A stretch of DNA of 64,000 nucleotides from Streptomyces camponoticapitis (lineage in GTDB: Bacteria > Actinomycetota > Actinomycetes > Streptomycetales > Streptomycetaceae). The notes beneath the pieces were generated by a model. It did no database searches. It saw only the letters and a list, made by a program, of their open reading frames with translations, and was not told the origin of the DNA. Where the stretch lies: assembly GCF_014646115.1 (NCBI RefSeq), contig NZ_BMMV01000002.1, positions 62,001 to 126,000 of the forward strand, written 5' to 3'. How positions within the stretch are numbered: position 1 is the stretch's first letter; each line of letters opens with the position of its first letter. Shown here piece after piece: positions 36,468 to 45,690 of this stretch. A program made the translations under genes and the position numbers.

Positions 36468-38634
36468 CCGCCGCTCCTCCGTCGGACGGGGCGGCTTCGG
36501 CCGGGTCCGGCGTCGACGCCGCCGTCAGTACGCGGTCGGGCCGGATCGGCAGGTTCCGGTGGCGCACGCCGGTGGCGTGCCAGACCGCGTTGGCGACGGC
36601 CGCCGCGGCGCCCACGATGCCTATCTCACCGACGCCCTTGATGCCGACCGGGTCGTCCGGGTCGTGGTCGTCCACCCAGTCCGCCTCGATGTCCGGGACG
36701 TCCGCGTTTGTGGCCACGTGGTAGCCGGCGAGGTCGGGGGAGTAGTGGCGTCCGGTCTCGCGGTCGCGGACCGCCTCTTCGTGCAGGGCCATGGAGATGC
36801 CCCAGGTCATGCCGCCGACCAGCTGGTTGCGGGCGGTGAGCGGATTGACGATCCGGCCGGCGGCGAAGATGCCCAGCATGCGGCGCACCCGGATCTCTCC
36901 GGTGGCGGTGTCCACGGCGACCTCCGCGAACTGGGCCCCGAAGGAGTGCCGTTCCTTCCGTGCGAGGGCGCGGATGGCTTCGGTGGTGTCGGACCGAACG
37001 GTGATTCCTTCCGGAGGGATGTCCGGGGTCAGCGCGAGCCGCTCCCGCAGCTCACCGGCGGCGGCGGTGATCGCCCAGGCCCAGGAGCGGGTGCCCATCG
37101 ATCCGCCGGCGATCATCGCGGGGCCGAAGTCGCTGTCCCCGATCCGGACCCTGACCCGGTCGGGCGTGGTCTCCAGGGCGTCGGCGGCGATCAGGGTGAG
37201 TGCGGTACGGGCTCCGGTGCCGATGTCGGCGGCGGCGATCCGTACGCTGAAGGAACCGTCAGCCTCGGCCGTCACCTTGGCCGTCGAGGGCCCGGCGCCC
37301 GCGCCGAAGGACGCCGCCGCCGTTCCGGTGCCGAGCAGCCAGCGTCCGTCGCGGCGCACGCCGGGCCGCGGATCGCGGTCCGCCCAGCCGAACCTGCGGG
37401 CGCCCTCACGGAAGCAGGCCGGCAGATTCCGGCTGCTGAACGGGAGCCCGGAGACGGGGCCGGTCTCCGGCTCGTTGCGCAGACGCAGCTCGATCGGGTC
37501 GACACCGCACCGCTCGGCGAGTTCATCGAGCGCCGACTCGATCGCGAACGATCCCGGGGCCTCTCCCGGTGCGCGCATCCAGGTCGGGGACGGCACGTCG
37601 AGCCGTACGACATGGTTGGCCGTGCGGTGGGCGTCCGCGTCGTACATCACCCGGGCGACGCCGGCTCCGGGCTCGATGAACTCGTACACGGTCGATGTCT
37701 GGTTCAGCGAGTGGTGCTCCAGGGCGCGCAGCCGGCCGTCAAGGTCGGCGCCGAGCCTGACGCGCTGCGTGGTGGGGCTGCGGTAGCCGGCCAGCGAGAA
37801 CATCTGACGCCGTGTCATCACCACGCGTACGGGGCGTTGCAGGGCGGTGGCGGCCATCACGGCTGACACCTGGTGGGCCCGCAGGCCCTTGCTGCCGAAG
37901 CCTCCGCCGATGTGCTCGGAGCGCACCCGCACCGAGGACTCGTCGAGCGAGAACATCTTGGCCAGCTCGCCCTGGATCCAGGTGGTGCCCTGGTTGGAGT
38001 CGACGACTTCCAGCCGGCCACCGTCCCACAGGGCGGTCGCCGCGTGCGGCTCGATCATGCTGTGCTGCTGTTCGGGGGTGGTGTACCGCGCGTCCACGAC
38101 AACGGCGGACGCGGCGAGTTGACCTTCCAGATCCCCCTTCTCCGTCTCCGCCGGCATGTGTCCCTCGGCCGGGTAGGCGCCGGGATGGTCGGCGACGAGC
38201 GCGGTGTCGTGCGGTTCCTCGTCGTACGTGACGACCAGCGCTTCGGCGGCCTCCCTGGCCTGCTCGGGCGTCTCGGCGACGACCAGAGCGACCGGCCAGC
38301 CGGCGTACGGCACCCTGTCGTTCTGGAAGACGGCGGCCGTCGGGTCCGGCGGAACGCCGAGCATGCCGATGTAGTCGGTGTTCAGGCGCGGCGCGTTGCC
38401 GTGGTGCAGCACGGTGAGCACGCCCGGCATGTCGAGGACCGCGGCGGTCTCGACGGAACGGATCCGGCCGCGTGTGACGGTGGACAGCGCCAGCCAGCCG
38501 TGGGCCAGTTCGGCGAAGGGGATCTCGCCCGCGTAGCGGGCCGCGCCGGTGACCTTGTCGCGGCCCTCCACTCGCGTGTGCGCGACACCGACAGCGCCTC
38601 GCAGCGCCGCGGCTCCCGGTGAGGTGATCGTCAT
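36460..38634 (-). CDS. Molybdopterin-binding large subunit, aldehyde oxidoreductase/xanthine dehydrogenase family
   Basis: 724 residues. MTITSPGAAALRGAVGVAHTRVEGRDKVTG opens the domain, followed by the molybdopterin-contact motif GGGFGSKGLRAHQ, SLDESSVRVRSEHIGGG, and the catalytic-Glu motif IKGVGEIGIVGAAAAVAN near the C-terminus. This is the PaoC/CoxL-like catalytic subunit, which hydroxylates aldehydes or heterocycles with water as oxygen donor. Its ATG overlaps the FAD subunit stop (ATGA at 38631-38634). The long frame continuing upstream to 39240 is not coding. Confidence 0.88.
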   Translation of the reverse strand: MTITSPGAAALRGAVGVAHTRVEGRDKVTGAARYAGEIPFAELAHGWLALSTVTRGRIRSVETAAVLDMPGVLTVLHHGNAPRLNTDYIGMLGVPPDPTAAVFQNDRVPYAGWPVALVVAETPEQAREAAEALVVTYDEEPHDTALVADHPGAYPAEGHMPAETEKGDLEGQLAASAVVVDARYTTPEQQHSMIEPHAATALWDGGRLEVVDSNQGTTWIQGELAKMFSLDESSVRVRSEHIGGGFGSKGLRAHQVSAVMAATALQRPVRVVMTRRQMFSLAGYRSPTTQRVRLGADLDGRLRALEHHSLNQTSTVYEFIEPGAGVARVMYDADAHRTANHVVRLDVPSPTWMRAPGEAPGSFAIESALDELAERCGVDPIELRLRNEPETGPVSGLPFSSRNLPACFREGARRFGWADRDPRPGVRRDGRWLLGTGTAAASFGAGAGPSTAKVTAEADGSFSVRIAAADIGTGARTALTLIAADALETTPDRVRVRIGDSDFGPAMIAGGSMGTRSWAWAITAAAGELRERLALTPDIPPEGITVRSDTTEAIRALARKERHSFGAQFAEVAVDTATGEIRVRRMLGIFAAGRIVNPLTARNQLVGGMTWGISMALHEEAVRDRETGRHYSPDLAGYHVATNADVPDIEADWVDDHDPDDPVGIKGVGEIGIVGAAAAVANAVWHATGVRHRNLPIRPDRVLTAASTPDPAEAAPSDGGAADA

Positions 38635-39623
38635 CGGGCCTCCCCTTCGGCGAGTTCGGTCAGGACGGAGACCACGAGGTCTCGCATGAGGGGCACCTTG
38701 TATCCGTTGTCGGGCAGCGGTGTGGCGGCCGCGAGTTCGGCGTCCGCGGCGGCGGCGAAGGTCTCGCCGCCGGCCCGTGCGCCGGTCAGGACGGCTTCGG
38801 CCGCGTGGGCACGCCAGGGCCGGGAGGCGACGCCCCCGAAGGCCAGACGCGCTTCGCGTACGAGGCCGTCCTCGATCCGGAGCGCGGCGGCGACGGAGCC
38901 GATGGCGAAGGCGTACGAGGCGCGTTCGCGCACCTTGCGGTAGCGGGAGCGCGCGGCGACCCCGGCCGGTGGCAGGCTGACGTGGGTGATCAGCGCACCG
39001 GGCGGCAGGGCGGTCTCCCGGTGCGGGGTGTCGCCGACGGGGAGGTAGAAGTCGGTGAGCGGCACCTCGCCCGGCCCGTCGGGTGTCTCGTAGGAGACCA
39101 CGGCGTCGAACGCGGTGAGGGCGACGCCCATGTCGGAGGGATGGACCGCCACGCAGTGGCCGGAGGCGCCGAGGACGGCGTGGTTGTGGTGCTCGCCGCC
39201 GACGGCGGGGCAACCGCTGCCCGGGGAGCGCTTGTTGCACGGTTTGGTCACGTCGGCGAAGTATCCGCAGCGTGTGCGCTGGAGCAGGTTGCCGCCGACG
39301 GTGGCCATGTTGCGCAGCTGCCCGGAGGCGCCGGCGAGTACGGCCTGGGTCAACGCCGGATAACCGCTGCGGACTTCGGGATCGGCGGCGAGGTCGCTGT
39401 TGGTGACGGTCGCTCCGATGCGCAGGCCGCCGTCCGCGGTGCGCTCGACGCGGTCCAGGGGGAGTTCACGGACGTCGACGAGCCGGGCGGGTCGTTCGAC
39501 GCCGGTCTTCATCAGGTCGACGAGGTTGGTGCCGCCGCCGAGGAACCGCGCGTCGGGGTCGGCCGCGAGAAGGGCGACCGCACCGGCGACGTCATGGGCG
39601 CGCTGATAGCCGAACTCCCTCAT
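38631..39623 (-). CDS. FAD-binding medium subunit with extra [4Fe-4S]-type cysteines (PaoB/YagS-like)
   Basis: 330 residues. GGGTNLVDLMKTGVERPARL and GQLRNMATVGGNLLQRTRC are FAD-binding motifs of the CO-dehydrogenase medium subunit. The insert RCGYFADVTKPCNKRSPGSGC has the extra cysteines that bind a [4Fe-4S] cluster in E. coli PaoB, so this belongs to the PaoABC rather than the plain xanthine-dehydrogenase subgroup. The ATG at 39623 overlaps the small-subunit stop (ATGA). It passes electrons from the [2Fe-2S] clusters to an acceptor. Confidence 0.88.
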   Translation of the reverse strand: MREFGYQRAHDVAGAVALLAADPDARFLGGGTNLVDLMKTGVERPARLVDVRELPLDRVERTADGGLRIGATVTNSDLAADPEVRSGYPALTQAVLAGASGQLRNMATVGGNLLQRTRCGYFADVTKPCNKRSPGSGCPAVGGEHHNHAVLGASGHCVAVHPSDMGVALTAFDAVVSYETPDGPGEVPLTDFYLPVGDTPHRETALPPGALITHVSLPPAGVAARSRYRKVRERASYAFAIGSVAAALRIEDGLVREARLAFGGVASRPWRAHAAEAVLTGARAGGETFAAAADAELAAATPLPDNGYKVPLMRDLVVSVLTELAEGEAR

Positions 39624-40210
39624 GCGGCCGCCTCCTTCGCGGCTGCCGTCCGCCGCTCGTCGCGTGTGGCTTCGTACGCCCCGGCGGCACGGGAGACGGC
39701 CTGGACGATCGAGACGTAGGCGCCGCAGCGACAGAGATTTCCGCTCATCCGCTCGCGTATCTCGTCGGGGGTCAGCGGTGGCGGCCCCGCCTCGGGGCCC
39801 ACGTCGTCGGTGACGGCGCTCGGCCAGCCGGCGGCGTGTTCCTCGATGACGGCGACGGCCGAGCAGATCTGGCCGGGTGTGCAGTAGCCGCACTGGTAAC
39901 CGTCGAGGTCGAGGAACGCCTGCTGGACGGGGTGCAGTTCGTCACCCTCGGCCATGCCCTCGATGGTGGTGATCTCCCGTCCCTCGGCCGCGACCGCGAG
40001 GTTCAGGCAGGAGACGACGCGACGGCTGTCGACCAGGACGGTGCAGGCACCGCACTGTCCTTGGTCGCAGCCCTTCTTGGTGCCGGTGAGATCGAGGCGC
40101 TCGCGCAGGGCGTCGAGCAGGGTGGTGCGGTGGTCGATGGTGAGTTGATGCTTTTCGCCGTTGATGTTCAGGGTGATCGCACTGGACGTCGACGAGGTCG
40201 CTGGGGCCAT
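39620..40210 (-). CDS. [2Fe-2S] small subunit of the molybdenum hydroxylase
   Basis: 196 residues. The plant-type ferredoxin cluster is CDQGQCGACTVLVDS (with a fourth Cys in VVSCLNLAV) and the helical cluster CGYCTPGQI with NLCRCGAY. This is a PaoA/CoxS-type electron-transfer subunit. E. coli PaoA has a Tat signal; this one begins MAPATSSTSSAITLNINGEK without one, so the enzyme is probably cytoplasmic. It is the first gene of the four-gene operon; the region 40211-40386 is shared with the divergent TetR gene. Confidence 0.92.
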   Translation of the reverse strand: MAPATSSTSSAITLNINGEKHQLTIDHRTTLLDALRERLDLTGTKKGCDQGQCGACTVLVDSRRVVSCLNLAVAAEGREITTIEGMAEGDELHPVQQAFLDLDGYQCGYCTPGQICSAVAVIEEHAAGWPSAVTDDVGPEAGPPPLTPDEIRERMSGNLCRCGAYVSIVQAVSRAAGAYEATRDERRTAAAKEAAA

Positions 40211-40329
40211 GATCAGCCTTCTTTTGCGTCTGTTGACAGGGAATCGGGCCGTGGGCGGCGGACCGCTCGACGGCGGCCGACGCTAAGGTGGTGGCAAACC
40301 GGACTGCTGTCCACTCACGCCAACGTAAC

Positions 40330-40341
40330 GGACAGTTGTCC
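40330..40341. promoter_or_regulatory. Candidate TetR operator between the small-subunit and TetR genes
   Basis: ggaca-gt-tgtcc (40330-40341) is an inverted repeat in the 176-base divergent gap, with a related ctgtcc half site at 40307-40312. It lies 46 bases from the TetR start and could control both directions. Confidence 0.4.
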
Positions 40342-40386
40342 GGTTAACAAGAACGGGATTCGGCCACGAACCCGGGAGGAGGACGT

Positions 40387-40968
40387 GTGCCCCAGCCGAA
40401 GAAGGACACACCTCTGCGGTCGGACGCGCAGCGCAACCGCGAACGCATCCTTCAGGTCGCCATGGTCGAACTGACACGGCGCGCGGACGTCCCGCTCAGC
40501 ACGATCGCCAAGAAGGCGGGCGTCGGACAGGGCACGTTCTACCGCAACTTTCCCCACCGCGAGGCCCTGGTCCTGGAGCTCTACCGCCACGAGATGCGGC
40601 AGGTCGCCGAAGCGGCGGGCGAGTTGCTGGACACGCGCGAACCCGAACAGGCCCTGCGTGAGTGGATGGACCACCTCGCTCGGTTCGCCATGACCAAGGC
40701 CGGACTGGCCGACGCGATCCGGCTGGTCACCAGCGCACCGGGCGGCCCCGAAAGACCGGGCCCCACCCCGGTGGTGGACGCCGCCGGAACGCTGCTCCGC
40801 GCCAACGAGGAGGCCGGCACCATTCGCCCCGGAGTGACCGCGGACGACTTCTTCCTGACCATCGCGGGCCTCTGGCAGATCGACCCGCACGAGGACTGGC
40901 AGCCGAGGGCCACCCGGCTCCTGGACATCGTCATGGACGGCCTGCGCGCGGGGGCGCCTCGCCGCTGA
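40387..40968 (+). CDS. TetR-family transcriptional regulator
   Basis: 193 residues. The N-terminal HTH is DAQRNRERILQVAMVELTRR followed by LSTIAKKAGVGQGTFYRNF, typical TetR; the C-terminal ligand domain is of AcrR/SBP type. The GTG at 40387 has GGAGGAGG directly upstream (spacing about 4-5 bases, strong). Divergent placement from the molybdenum hydroxylase operon suggests it represses that operon and responds to a substrate aldehyde or related compound; that role is inferred. Confidence 0.87.
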   Translation: MPQPKKDTPLRSDAQRNRERILQVAMVELTRRADVPLSTIAKKAGVGQGTFYRNFPHREALVLELYRHEMRQVAEAAGELLDTREPEQALREWMDHLARFAMTKAGLADAIRLVTSAPGGPERPGPTPVVDAAGTLLRANEEAGTIRPGVTADDFFLTIAGLWQIDPHEDWQPRATRLLDIVMDGLRAGAPRR

Positions 40969-41034
40969 CCGGACATGGGCGCCGACACGGACACGGTCCG
41001 GCCGGGCCGTGCGAGCGGGTGGCGCGCGCGTGCC

Positions 41035-43833
41035 TCAGTCGGTCACATACGCGTTGAGCGGTGACAGCCCGTCCAGATCCACCTGGAGGCCCTTCAGCCT
41101 GGAGGTGTGGAGGAAGGTACGGACCGGCACGTACACGGGAATCGCCACCGCCTGCTCCATCACCCGGCGGTCGACGGTGGACCACTTCTCGCCCGCCGCC
41201 GCCAGGTCGGCCGTGGCGTTGGCCTCGTCTATGGCGGCGTTGACCGCCGGGCTGTTCAGCCGGGAGAAGTTGGAGGTGGTGGGGTAGGTGTAGCGGCCGT
41301 CGAAGGAGTCCGGCAGATACGCCGACGCCAAAGGCAGGCCGGGGGCGTTCATGGGCACGCGGACCAGGTCGTACTCGCCTTCGCCCACGTTCTCGTAGAT
41401 GTCGGAGACGTCGACGTTCTTCAGTGTCACCTTGAAACCGGCCTTGTCCAGTGCGCGCCGAACCACCTCCCCCCGCGCTTCGTCGGCCGTCGTCGCGTAG
41501 GCGAGGATGAGCGGATAGCCCGTCTCGCCGGCCTCCGCGAGGAGCGCGCGGGCGCGGGCGGGGTCACCGTGCTCCCCGGCCCCGTGCACGTCGAAGTCAC
41601 GTGAACCACGGATGCCCGGCGGCATGAGGTGGTGCGTGGTGACACCGTCCTCCCCGCTCGCCGCCAGGACGTCCGCCGCCGGGTACGCGGTGGCGATGGC
41701 CTGGCGGACCTTCAGCTCGGGTACGCGTTCGCTGTCGATCGAGTACGCGTGGACGAACGGGGCCGGTGAGGTCACCCGGTGCGTGCCGCTGCCGGCGGCG
41801 CCGTCCGTCGTGCCCAGGCCGTCCTTGTCCTGCGAGCCGGAGAACGTCATCACGGCCGACTTCGAACCGGCCGCGCGGATCCGGGACTTGATCTCGTCGA
41901 GGGGCACCGCGCCGGTGATCTCGTAACGGTCGGGGTACGCGGTGCGGACGGGGTCCGTGTCCGCGCGCCACTTCGGGTTACGGGTGAGCGTGAGGTTCTT
42001 GGCGTCGGTGAAGGAGTCGATCTGGTACGGGCCCGTCGACGGCAGAAGTGTGGAGGTGGCGGAGATTTTGGAGACCCGCTCCGGCACGGGCGCGCTGTTG
42101 GGGCCGGCCAGGACGACGTTGAAGTCGGGGTGGGCGCCGTCGAGATGGAAGACGATGGTGCGGTCGTCCGGGGTCTCGATGGTGCCCGGCGGCATCGCGT
42201 GATCGGCGCCGATACCCTCCGCGTCCTCGGGACCGAACAGGAAGCTCCGCAGGGTGCGGTCGCCCAACGGGAAGGCGTCGGGGTCGAGTGCGCGCCGGAT
42301 CGCGTACACGAAGTCCTGGGCGCGGACGGGTGATCCGTCGTTGTAGGTGAGGCCCGGCTTGAGGGTGAAGGTCCAGTCGCGGCCCTCCAGCGACGGCCGG
42401 CCGGTGTCCTGGGCGAGATCCCCGACGAGGCGGACGGTGCCGTCGGGCTGGGTTTTGAAGGCGGTCAGGCTGCGGTGGACGAGGCGGGAGATCAGCCTCT
42501 CGGATCCCGACCACATGTTGCCCGGGTCCAGGGTGGTGATGGTGTTGGGTTCGAGGACGGTGACCGTGCCGCCCTTTCGGGCGTCCCGCACCGCCGGTGC
42601 GGGGCCCTCGGAGTCGGCGTCGGAGCCGAGCGTCAGTGTCTGGGTCTTCGCCACAGGGGCCACCGTGCCGGCCTTGGGCCCGCCCGCGCCGCTCTTTCCA
42701 CCGTTCGCGTCGCCGTCGCCGTCACCGCCGAAGGCCTGGAAGGTCAGCAGCGCGACCGCGAGCACGGCGGCGGTCGCGGAGGCCCCGATCCAGGTGCCGC
42801 GCCGGCGCCGCAACGCCCAAGGAGCCGCCGTGGTCGGCTGCTTCGTGCGAGTCGGAGGAGGCAGGTAGGAGATCATGCCCGGATCGGGGCGTACGGCGCC
42901 GATCGCGAGTCGCCGCAGAGGTGAGACGGCGGGTCGCGGGGGACCGCCGGTGTGCTCCGGCGGTTCGACAGGAAGGGTGTCGGCGGTGAGCCGCGGGGCG
43001 GGCAGGGCCAGTTCCTCGAATACCGCTCGCGCCTCCTCCGCCGTGGGTCTCCGGTCGACGGCCTTCTCCAGCATCCGCCCCACCAGTTCGTCCCACTCGC
43101 GGGCCAGCCCCCCACGCCGTGCCGACGGCTTCCGGGGTGTCTCGTAGACATGGCTGTGCATCAGCGCGGGCGCCGATACGGCGTCGAAGGGCGGCGCGCC
43201 GGTGAGCATCTCGTACACCATGCAGCCCAGTGCGTACACGTCCGTCCGGCCGTCGTCCGCACCTCGTGTGAAGCGCTCCGGTGCCATGTAGGGCAGCGTG
43301 CCGATGGGCGAGTCGGCGGTGGTGGTGAGCCGGCCGCCGATCGTCGCGTCGAGGAACTTGGCGATGCCGAAGTCGAGCACCTTCGCGGTGCCCTCGTCCG
43401 TGAGCATCACGTTCGCCGGTTTGATGTCGCGGTGGACGATGCCGGCCCGGTGGGCCGTCGCCAGCGCCCGGCAGACCTGCGCGGCGATCATCGCGACCCG
43501 CTCCGGTGCCAGCGGCCCCTCGGCCAGCAGCTCGCGTACGGTCCGGCCGGAGAGCAACGCCATGACGAGGTAGGGGGCTTCGCCGTCCGCCCCGTGGTCG
43601 AAGACCGGCACGATGTACGAGCTGTCCAGGGCGGCGGCGGCCCGCGCCTCCCGGCCGAACATGGCGAGCAGCCGGTCCCGCTCGGCACCGGCCGTGCCCG
43701 GTGGCAGGCTCAGCAGCTTGACGGCCACCTGGCGGTCGAGCCGCGCGTCCGTGGCCCGCCACACCTCACCCATGCCACCTGCACCGATCCGCTCGGTGAG
43801 CGTGTACCGACCGTCAAGGGTCGCGCCGCGCAT
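41035..43833 (-). CDS. Ser/Thr protein kinase fused to an extracellular oligopeptide-binding (SBP family 5) domain
   Basis: 932 residues. Residues about 1-260 are a complete PknB-type kinase: GAGGMGEVWRATD (G-loop), VAVKLL (Lys), VHRDIKPANVML (catalytic loop), KVLDFGIAKF (DFG) and GTLPYMAPERF. After a linker a single membrane helix (GTWIGASATAAVLAVALLTFQ, about residues 350-370) leads to an outside part of about 540 residues with SBP_bac_5 features (LISRLVHRSLTAFKTQPDG, GRDWTFTLKPGLTYNDGSP, ATAYPAADVLAASGEDG). This looks like a kinase whose sensor is a peptide-binding protein. The ATG at 43833 follows GAGGGGG. Confidence 0.88.
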   Translation of the reverse strand: MRGATLDGRYTLTERIGAGGMGEVWRATDARLDRQVAVKLLSLPPGTAGAERDRLLAMFGREARAAAALDSSYIVPVFDHGADGEAPYLVMALLSGRTVRELLAEGPLAPERVAMIAAQVCRALATAHRAGIVHRDIKPANVMLTDEGTAKVLDFGIAKFLDATIGGRLTTTADSPIGTLPYMAPERFTRGADDGRTDVYALGCMVYEMLTGAPPFDAVSAPALMHSHVYETPRKPSARRGGLAREWDELVGRMLEKAVDRRPTAEEARAVFEELALPAPRLTADTLPVEPPEHTGGPPRPAVSPLRRLAIGAVRPDPGMISYLPPPTRTKQPTTAAPWALRRRRGTWIGASATAAVLAVALLTFQAFGGDGDGDANGGKSGAGGPKAGTVAPVAKTQTLTLGSDADSEGPAPAVRDARKGGTVTVLEPNTITTLDPGNMWSGSERLISRLVHRSLTAFKTQPDGTVRLVGDLAQDTGRPSLEGRDWTFTLKPGLTYNDGSPVRAQDFVYAIRRALDPDAFPLGDRTLRSFLFGPEDAEGIGADHAMPPGTIETPDDRTIVFHLDGAHPDFNVVLAGPNSAPVPERVSKISATSTLLPSTGPYQIDSFTDAKNLTLTRNPKWRADTDPVRTAYPDRYEITGAVPLDEIKSRIRAAGSKSAVMTFSGSQDKDGLGTTDGAAGSGTHRVTSPAPFVHAYSIDSERVPELKVRQAIATAYPAADVLAASGEDGVTTHHLMPPGIRGSRDFDVHGAGEHGDPARARALLAEAGETGYPLILAYATTADEARGEVVRRALDKAGFKVTLKNVDVSDIYENVGEGEYDLVRVPMNAPGLPLASAYLPDSFDGRYTYPTTSNFSRLNSPAVNAAIDEANATADLAAAGEKWSTVDRRVMEQAVAIPVYVPVRTFLHTSRLKGLQVDLDGLSPLNAYVTD

Positions 43834-43926
43834 CCCAGCCCCCTCGCTCAAGGAATCGGCGATCTCAATGTACCCGCGCGGCAGGGGTGTTGAGGGTTCG
43901 GGAGTGAGATGCGGGGGCGCTGAGGG

Positions 43927-44664
43927 CTAAGCGTCCCTGCGCCGCAGGGACCACCAGCCCGCCAGTGTCGCCGCGCCCGCCCACAGCGCCGTCACCGCCA
44001 GGCCCGCCGGCGGGGACAGGTCGCCCGGCGGGTCCGCGTACAGGACCTGCTGGCCGGCCCGGTCGGGGAGGTAGTCGGCGAGGGAGCCCGACGCCTCGCC
44101 GAGGACCATGGAGACGACCAGGATGAACGGGATCAGGATGCTCAGGACGGCGACGCCGCTGCGCAGCAGCGCTGTCAGGCCGGCCGCGAAGAGGGCCATC
44201 AGCGCGAGGTACACGGCTCCGCCCACGACCGCGCGCAGCGCGTTCCCGTCGCCCAGGTTCGGCGCCGCGTCGCCCATGAAGGCGCTTCCCCCCAGGAACG
44301 AGACGAGCGTGGTCACCAGGCCCAGCGCCAGTGCCGGACCCGCCACGTTCGTGAGTTTCGCCGCGTAGAACAGGCTCCGGTTCGGCACCGCCGTGAGCGA
44401 GGCGCGGATGGCTCCGCCCTGGTACTCCGACGACATGGCCGTCGTGCCGAAGGCGATCGCCGCGATCTGGCCCAGGTTCAGGCCGATGAAGACGGAGTGG
44501 AGCGCGTCGAAGTCGGCGTTGTCGGCCTCGGAGTCGCCGATCGCCGCGTTGGTCGCGACGGCGAAGCCGACCGTCAGTACGAAGCCGGCCAGCAGTGACC
44601 ACACGGCGCCGCGCAGAGTCCTGATCTTGATCCACTCGGAGCGGAGTACGGCTGCGGTGGACAC
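43927..44664 (-). CDS. ABC-2-type transporter permease
   Basis: 245 residues with six hydrophobic segments: SLLAGFVLTVGFAVATNAA, IAAIAFGTTAMSSEYQGG (a conserved ABC-2 segment), ALALGLVTTLVSFLGG, AVYLALMALFAAGLTALL, LSILIPFILVVSMVLG and the last near LAVTALWAGAATLAGWW. It pairs with the ATPase directly upstream to export a substrate, possibly a lipid or antibiotic. The GTG at 44664 has AGGAGG seven bases upstream; the GTG two codons earlier (44670) is directly against that site. The kinase fusion gene follows downstream. Confidence 0.82.
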   Translation of the reverse strand: MSTAAVLRSEWIKIRTLRGAVWSLLAGFVLTVGFAVATNAAIGDSEADNADFDALHSVFIGLNLGQIAAIAFGTTAMSSEYQGGAIRASLTAVPNRSLFYAAKLTNVAGPALALGLVTTLVSFLGGSAFMGDAAPNLGDGNALRAVVGGAVYLALMALFAAGLTALLRSGVAVLSILIPFILVVSMVLGEASGSLADYLPDRAGQQVLYADPPGDLSPPAGLAVTALWAGAATLAGWWSLRRRDA

Positions 44665-44666
44665 GG

Positions 44667-45590
44667 TCACGCCTCCTGCGGGGTCGGTGCGGAGAACTCC
44701 GTGGCGCCCGAGGTGAGATCGAGATACGCCTGCTCCAACGTGGCTTCCTCGGCGGCGAGTTCGAGAAGGACGATGCCTTCCCCGGCGGCCAGGGGGCCGA
44801 TGGTGTCGATCGCGACACCGTCGATCAGCATGCGGCCCTCGTCCGACTCGACGGGGGAGTGGCCGTGCCGCAGCAGCACCTCGCGCAGCCGTGCGGGCTC
44901 CGTCGTACGGACGCGGACACGCGGCTTCACGCGGGACGCGATGAAGTCCTTCGTCGGTGTGTCCGCCAGCAGCCTGCCCTTGCCCAGGACGATCAGATGG
45001 TCCGCGAAGGAGGCTGTCTCGCCCATCAGATGGCTGGAGACCAGCACGGTGCGGTTCTCGGCCGCGAGGCCGCGCATCAGCTCGCGGATCCAGATGATGC
45101 CCTCGGGGTCGAGGCCGTTCGACGGCTCGTCGAGGAGCAGCACCTGAGGGTCGCCGAGCAGGGCCGCCGCGATGCCCAGGCGCTGGCGCATGCCGAGCGA
45201 GAACGTCTTCACCCGGCGGGACGCCACGCTCGCGATGCCCGTCTGTTCGAGGACCTCGTCCACCCGGCGGTCGGGGACGCGGTTGCTCGCGGCGAGCGCG
45301 AGGAGGTGGGCGCGGGCGGTGCGTGAACCGTGCGGCGCCTCGGCGTCCAGGAGGGCCCCCACCTGCCGCAGCGGCTCATCGAGCCGGGTGAACGGGCGGC
45401 CACCGATCGTCGCCGTGCCGGAGGTGGGGCGGTCCAGGCCGAGCACGAGCCGCATGGTGGTCGACTTCCCCGCACCGTTGGGTCCCAGGAACCCGGTGAC
45501 CCGGCCGGGCCGGACGGAGAAGGTGAGCCGGTCCACCGCACGTACCTGTGCGTAGACCTTGGTCAGGTCCTTCACATCGATGGCTGTCAT
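44667..45590 (-). CDS. ABC transporter ATP-binding protein
   Basis: 307 residues. Walker A GFLGPNGAGKSTTMRLVLGL (about residues 34-53), signature FSLGMRQRLGIAAALLGDPQ, Walker B VLLLDEPSNGLDPEG, and H-loop VLVSSHLMGE are all present. The ATPase of an ABC-2 exporter of the drug-export/bacitracin-like subgroup; the C-terminal extension (about 80 residues) is usual for it. The ATG at 45590 reads MTAIDVKDLTKVYAQ. Its stop lies next to the permease start, so the two form a unit. It is divergent from a histidine kinase gene. Confidence 0.9.
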   Translation of the reverse strand: MTAIDVKDLTKVYAQVRAVDRLTFSVRPGRVTGFLGPNGAGKSTTMRLVLGLDRPTSGTATIGGRPFTRLDEPLRQVGALLDAEAPHGSRTARAHLLALAASNRVPDRRVDEVLEQTGIASVASRRVKTFSLGMRQRLGIAAALLGDPQVLLLDEPSNGLDPEGIIWIRELMRGLAAENRTVLVSSHLMGETASFADHLIVLGKGRLLADTPTKDFIASRVKPRVRVRTTEPARLREVLLRHGHSPVESDEGRMLIDGVAIDTIGPLAAGEGIVLLELAAEEATLEQAYLDLTSGATEFSAPTPQEA

Positions 45591-45690
45591 GCCGTCCACG
45601 GTGCGGTCCGGGGAGGGGTGGGCGCTTCCCCCGGCGGCGGGAGCGAGTTCCCCCACGTGGGGGAGTCGGCCGCTCCGCGCCGCTGCGACG

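Noticed and set aside
40981..41020. Imperfect hairpin between the TetR and kinase genes (cacggtccggccgggccgtg region)
   Set aside because: The stem has mismatches and low stability compared with other terminators in this window, so it is not called.
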